A stretch of DNA of 64,000 nt from Campylobacteraceae bacterium. GTDB taxonomy: Bacteria; Campylobacterota; Campylobacteria; Campylobacterales; Sulfurovaceae. The notes under the pieces are model-generated. The model had not been told where the DNA came from and did not search any database. It saw only the letters and a list, made by a program, of their open reading frames with translations. The translations under genes and the position numbers were made by a program. The stretch is taken from NCBI GenBank assembly GCA_027081405.1, contig JALWKO010000084.1, positions 1 to 64,000 on the forward strand, given 5' to 3'. Shown here piece after piece: positions 60,501 through 64,000 of the stretch. How positions within the stretch are numbered: position 1 is the stretch's first letter; each line of letters opens with the position of its first letter.

Positions 60501-61442
60501 ATGCGAAGTAGGATATGGGTGATCGCGGTCGTCGCTTTTTTCGCGAGTCTACACCTGTGGGCTCGGGGGACAGAGGCGGGGACCGTCGTCGAAAACCGTG
60601 CCGTATTGATCCTTAGAGAGAGAAACGAAACAATCCCATCGCTCCCCGATCGTTTCGTCGTCGACCGGATCGTCGATATCCAAATCGCCTGGGACGACGC
60701 ACAGGCGGTGGAGGTAAGCCCCTCCGAAACCGACCGGATCTTGCATTTCACCCTACGAAACGATGGCAACGCCGAGGACAACATCTCTCTAAGCCATCGG
60801 CACCGAAACACCCCCGTATTCACACCCCCTCCCGCCAATCCCCGTATCATCCTCGACCGCAACCGCAACGGAATCTACGACGCAGATACCGATCCCCTCA
60901 TCAACTCCGTCGTCCTTCCCCCCGATACCAACGCGTCGCTCCTTTTGCTCTGCGATATCCCCGACTCTCCGGAAGGGAACCGTTCCCGCGAAGCCCTCGT
61001 CGCCCGCTCCGACGCCAACGCCACGGAAGGCCCCGACCGGCAAGAGGCCCTCGATGTCGTCGTCCGCAGCGGCCGAAGCCGCGCTGTAGGGACATACCGT
61101 CTGCGGGACTACGCCCTCAAGGCGGTCAAAAGCGCCCTCATCCACAGCGATGACGGAGCGTTGCACACCGGCACCCGGATCACCTACACGATCGTCGTCA
61201 CCATCGAGGGGGGCGCGGGGGAGATCGACGACGTGGAACTACACGATTCGATCCCCGAAGGGAGCGTCTACGTCCCGGGCTCTTTGCGGCTCGACGGTAC
61301 GGCGCTCAGCGACGCGGCCGACGGGGATGCGGGGCGGTACGACTCCAAAGCGCGAACGATCTTCGTACGGCTGGGCGATCTGATACAGCACCGCCCCCAT
61401 CAGGTGCGTCGCGTCGTCCAGTTCGATGTGAGGATCCCATGA
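60501..61442 (+). CDS. Secreted DUF11-like/conserved-repeat protein (paralog 1)
   Basis: Signal peptide MRSRIWVIAVVAFFASLHLWA; GTVVENRAVL...DRFVVDRIVDIQI...LRNDGNAEDNISL; DUF11-like C-terminus (VELHDSIPEGSVYVPGSLRLDG). Confidence 0.75.
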   Translation: MRSRIWVIAVVAFFASLHLWARGTEAGTVVENRAVLILRERNETIPSLPDRFVVDRIVDIQIAWDDAQAVEVSPSETDRILHFTLRNDGNAEDNISLSHRHRNTPVFTPPPANPRIILDRNRNGIYDADTDPLINSVVLPPDTNASLLLLCDIPDSPEGNRSREALVARSDANATEGPDRQEALDVVVRSGRSRAVGTYRLRDYALKAVKSALIHSDDGALHTGTRITYTIVVTIEGGAGEIDDVELHDSIPEGSVYVPGSLRLDGTALSDAADGDAGRYDSKARTIFVRLGDLIQHRPHQVRRVVQFDVRIP

Positions 61443-61473
61443 ACACATTTCAACCCAACCGAAAGGAATCGCC

Positions 61474-61971
61474 ATGAACACGATCCTGAAACTTCTCCTC
61501 CCCCTTGGCCTGCTGGCCGTAAGCGGCGTCGCCGAAAGCACCGCCAAAGACGACACGCCCGTCACGATCCTCTCCCGATCGTACCAACAAATCACCGTCA
61601 AGACCAAAGAGGGCAAAACGGTCAAAAAATGGGTCAAAGCCACCAAAGTGGTCCCGGGAGATACGATCCGCTACGTCAACGTCGTACTCAACGCCAGCCC
61701 CGACACCCTACAGGGGGTCCGGATCGTCAACCCGATCAATCCCCATCTACGCTATGTCGCCGGCAGCGCCAAATGCCAAAGCAAATGCGCGATCCGTTAT
61801 TCCGTCGACGGAGGGAAACATTTCGACACCCCCGAACACCTTTTCGTCACCGACAAAAACGGCAAAAAGCGTCCGGCAAAAGCGAGCGAATACAACGCCA
61901 TCGAATGGACGATCGAAACGCTTCCCCCCGAACACAACGAAACGGTGGAGTTTCGGGCGATCTTGAAATAG
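61474..61971 (+). CDS. Secreted DUF11-like single-domain protein
   Basis: Signal peptide; VVPGDTIRYVNVVLNASPDTLQGVRIVNPINPHLRYVAGSA. Confidence 0.72.
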   Translation: MNTILKLLLPLGLLAVSGVAESTAKDDTPVTILSRSYQQITVKTKEGKTVKKWVKATKVVPGDTIRYVNVVLNASPDTLQGVRIVNPINPHLRYVAGSAKCQSKCAIRYSVDGGKHFDTPEHLFVTDKNGKKRPAKASEYNAIEWTIETLPPEHNETVEFRAILK

Positions 61972-62095
61972 GCTTCGTCCGTCCGACCCCTGAGGAGAAG
62001 GTTCGCCCAAGCCCTCTCCCCAGGGGTCCTGGTACGAAGGGAACGACTCGAGGAGCCCCCACGGGGTCAACCGACCTTCAAACAAGGAGCAACCG

Positions 62096-63130
62096 ATGAA
62101 AACGCTCATGAGGCTTACGGCGATCCTCCTGCTGAGCGCGGCAGGGGCCTATGCCGCGGGAACGGCGGCGGGAACCGAGATCCAAAACAGCGCCTCCCTC
62201 TCCTATACGGCCGGGGGAAGCACCACCGAAACCCTCAACTCCAATACCGACACCTTCGTCGTCGACCGCAAAGTCGACTTCCAATTGACCAATGACGACG
62301 GCGATCAGATCAGCGTCCTGGCCGGGGCACAGGATCAAAACACCACCTGGACCCTGACGAACCAGGGAAACGCCGATCAGAACTTCACGCTCGAATCCAG
62401 CAACTTGGCTGACGGAACCACTGCCTATGGCGATGCCGACAACCTCGATACCGGTGATCAGACGATCTACTACAGTACCGACGGCAACACTTGGACGCAG
62501 TACAACGCCGGCGACAAAATCGAAATCGCTGCAGATGCAAACATCTCGATCCGGGTCGCCAGCGACATCCCCCCCGGACAGAGCAACAACGGCAAGGTGG
62601 CCAACATCGAGCTCAAAGCTACGGCAGTCGACAAAGACGGCAATACCGAACAGGCAACAAGCGGCAGTGACAACAAAAACGATGTCGATACGGTACTGGC
62701 TGACGGAGCCGGCCCCGGTGACGGGCAGCATGATGCGATTTATACCGCATGGGGCGGATATATCGTCGAAACTCCAGTCCTGGATCTGACCAAGCTCTCC
62801 TGCGTCCACGACGATCCGGTCAACAATACCACCAATCCCAAACGGATCCCGGGAGCGCACATTCTGTATATGTTCGACATCAACAACACCGGTAGCTCGG
62901 ATGCCAGCGGTATCACCCTGAGCGATACCCTCTCCAGCAACCTGGACGGCGGCACCGTCAGCGACGTCAAGATTGACACCGATCAAAGCTCCTGTAGCTG
63001 TTCCGACGGTGCCGATGCGAGCGGTTTGACCGCAAACAATACCGGTTCGGGACAGAACGTCAAGATCGAAAACATTTCGGTCTCTCAGGGCAAGCACACC
63101 TGTGTCTCCTTCACCGTGGAGATCAAATAA
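62096..63130 (+). CDS. Secreted DUF11-like/conserved-repeat protein (paralog 2)
   Basis: Signal peptide; AGTEIQNSASLSYTAGG...DTFVVDRKVDFQL...LTNQGNADQNFTL, parallel to paralog 1. Confidence 0.75.
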   Translation: MKTLMRLTAILLLSAAGAYAAGTAAGTEIQNSASLSYTAGGSTTETLNSNTDTFVVDRKVDFQLTNDDGDQISVLAGAQDQNTTWTLTNQGNADQNFTLESSNLADGTTAYGDADNLDTGDQTIYYSTDGNTWTQYNAGDKIEIAADANISIRVASDIPPGQSNNGKVANIELKATAVDKDGNTEQATSGSDNKNDVDTVLADGAGPGDGQHDAIYTAWGGYIVETPVLDLTKLSCVHDDPVNNTTNPKRIPGAHILYMFDINNTGSSDASGITLSDTLSSNLDGGTVSDVKIDTDQSSCSCSDGADASGLTANNTGSGQNVKIENISVSQGKHTCVSFTVEIK

Positions 63131-63184
63131 CGGCCCCCTTCGGGCCAACCCTTAATGATGAGCAAAAAAACGAAAGGAGAGCCG

Positions 63185-64000
63185 ATGCGAGCCTTGCTGC
63201 GTACCGCCGCGTTATTGTCGGTTCTTCTGTCGTTTTTTCTCCATGCCGCCGCACCGGGGACCCTCATCGCCAATACCGCACATCTAAACTACCGGCTGGG
63301 GGATTTCGAGCACAACCTCAGCACCAATGAGGTCAAAAGCCGCGTCGCCTTCACCCCTGCGACGCTGCAGTTTCTACGGGTCCAAAGCGAAGGTTCCGCC
63401 GAGACGCTGCAGCGCACCTACTACCGAGACGGAGGGGCGGTGCGCCCCATGCCCCCGGCTACGCTCCCCGACGGCACGACGATCCCCACCCCCTCCGTGG
63501 TCGATATGAACGACACCGAACGCTACGCCCTGCGGGATCTGGTGATCGTCCGGGTGCAGGATCGGGACCGGGATCTCAACGCCAGCGCCGTCGACCGAAT
63601 CGACGTGAACGTGAGCAACCCCCGCACCGGAGAGAGCGAATCGCTGATCCTGCTCGAGACGGGGGAAAACACCGGCGTCTTCGTCGGATACCTCTTCGTC
63701 GATCCCGACGCCTCTGCGGGCCCCGACGGAGCGCTGCGTTGCGCCCCCCAGGACCGCATCCGCGCCCTCTACCTCGATCGTCCCGGTCCGACGCTGCTGG
63801 AGGATTGGGCCCGGATCGAAGGGAAACGAAGCGGTCTTTTCGTCACCAAGGCCCAATCCCGCGACACCGCCTCGATCGGAGATTTCGTCCGCTACACCCT
63901 CACCGTCACCAACCGCACCGGCATCGACCAACGCGACGTGCTGGTTGAAGACCGGCTCCCCGCGGGACTCAAATACCGCAAAGGTTCGATGCGGCTGGAC
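63185..64000 (+). CDS. DUF11-like surface protein, 3' truncated by window edge
   Basis: Manual translation from ATG 63185 (AAAGGAGAGCCG-ATG) is open to 64000: MRALLRTAALLSVLLSFFLHAAAPGTLIANTAHLNYRLGD...DFVRYTLTVTNRTGIDQRDVLVEDRLPAGLKYRKGSMRLD; not in the ORF track. Confidence 0.85.
   Translation, partial: MRALLRTAALLSVLLSFFLHAAAPGTLIANTAHLNYRLGDFEHNLSTNEVKSRVAFTPATLQFLRVQSEGSAETLQRTYYRDGGAVRPMPPATLPDGTTIPTPSVVDMNDTERYALRDLVIVRVQDRDRDLNASAVDRIDVNVSNPRTGESESLILLETGENTGVFVGYLFVDPDASAGPDGALRCAPQDRIRALYLDRPGPTLLEDWARIEGKRSGLFVTKAQSRDTASIGDFVRYTLTVTNRTGIDQRDVLVEDRLPAGLKYRKGSMRLD

Noticed and set aside
1-64000. CRISPR arrays, rRNA genes, prophage structural genes
   Set aside because: None seen by reading; no regularly spaced direct repeats, rRNA signatures or phage morphogenesis genes

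Overview
The window is 64 kb of moderately high-GC bacterial DNA. Protein similarity and gene order (pheS-pheT-aroA-ispH-rpsA-serA; ccoI-ccoS; argS-tatA-gmk) suggest Campylobacterota (epsilonproteobacteria), possibly a vent-type relative of Nitratifractor/Sulfurovum. Genus is inference; no search was run. Most of the window (about 4.3-31 kb, 40-60 kb) is dense, mostly minus-strand housekeeping operons. Accessory content sits in five places. (1) 0-4.3 kb holds an IS-like transposase start, a gene fragment, HicBA, and a WYL regulator divergent from a small unknown protein plus a DUF2779 Fe-S nuclease/DEDDy exonuclease. (2) 5.8-6.5 kb holds a Phd/VapC module. (3) 32-39.9 kb holds an outer-membrane beta-barrel pseudogene and a 2196-aa cadherin/RTX protein gene whose 5' end abuts a Y1 (REP-type) transposase element with tandem and inverted repeats. 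(4) 40.5-46.2 kb holds an RND efflux operon with the permease naturally split in two and a candidate operator. (5) 60.4-64 kb holds a paralogous cluster of secreted DUF11-like proteins whose last gene runs off the window and is absent from the ORF track. One tRNA-Arg, anticodon GCG, is present. The ORF track omits HicA (59 aa) and the last DUF11 ORF, and it contains many long spurious antisense ORFs.
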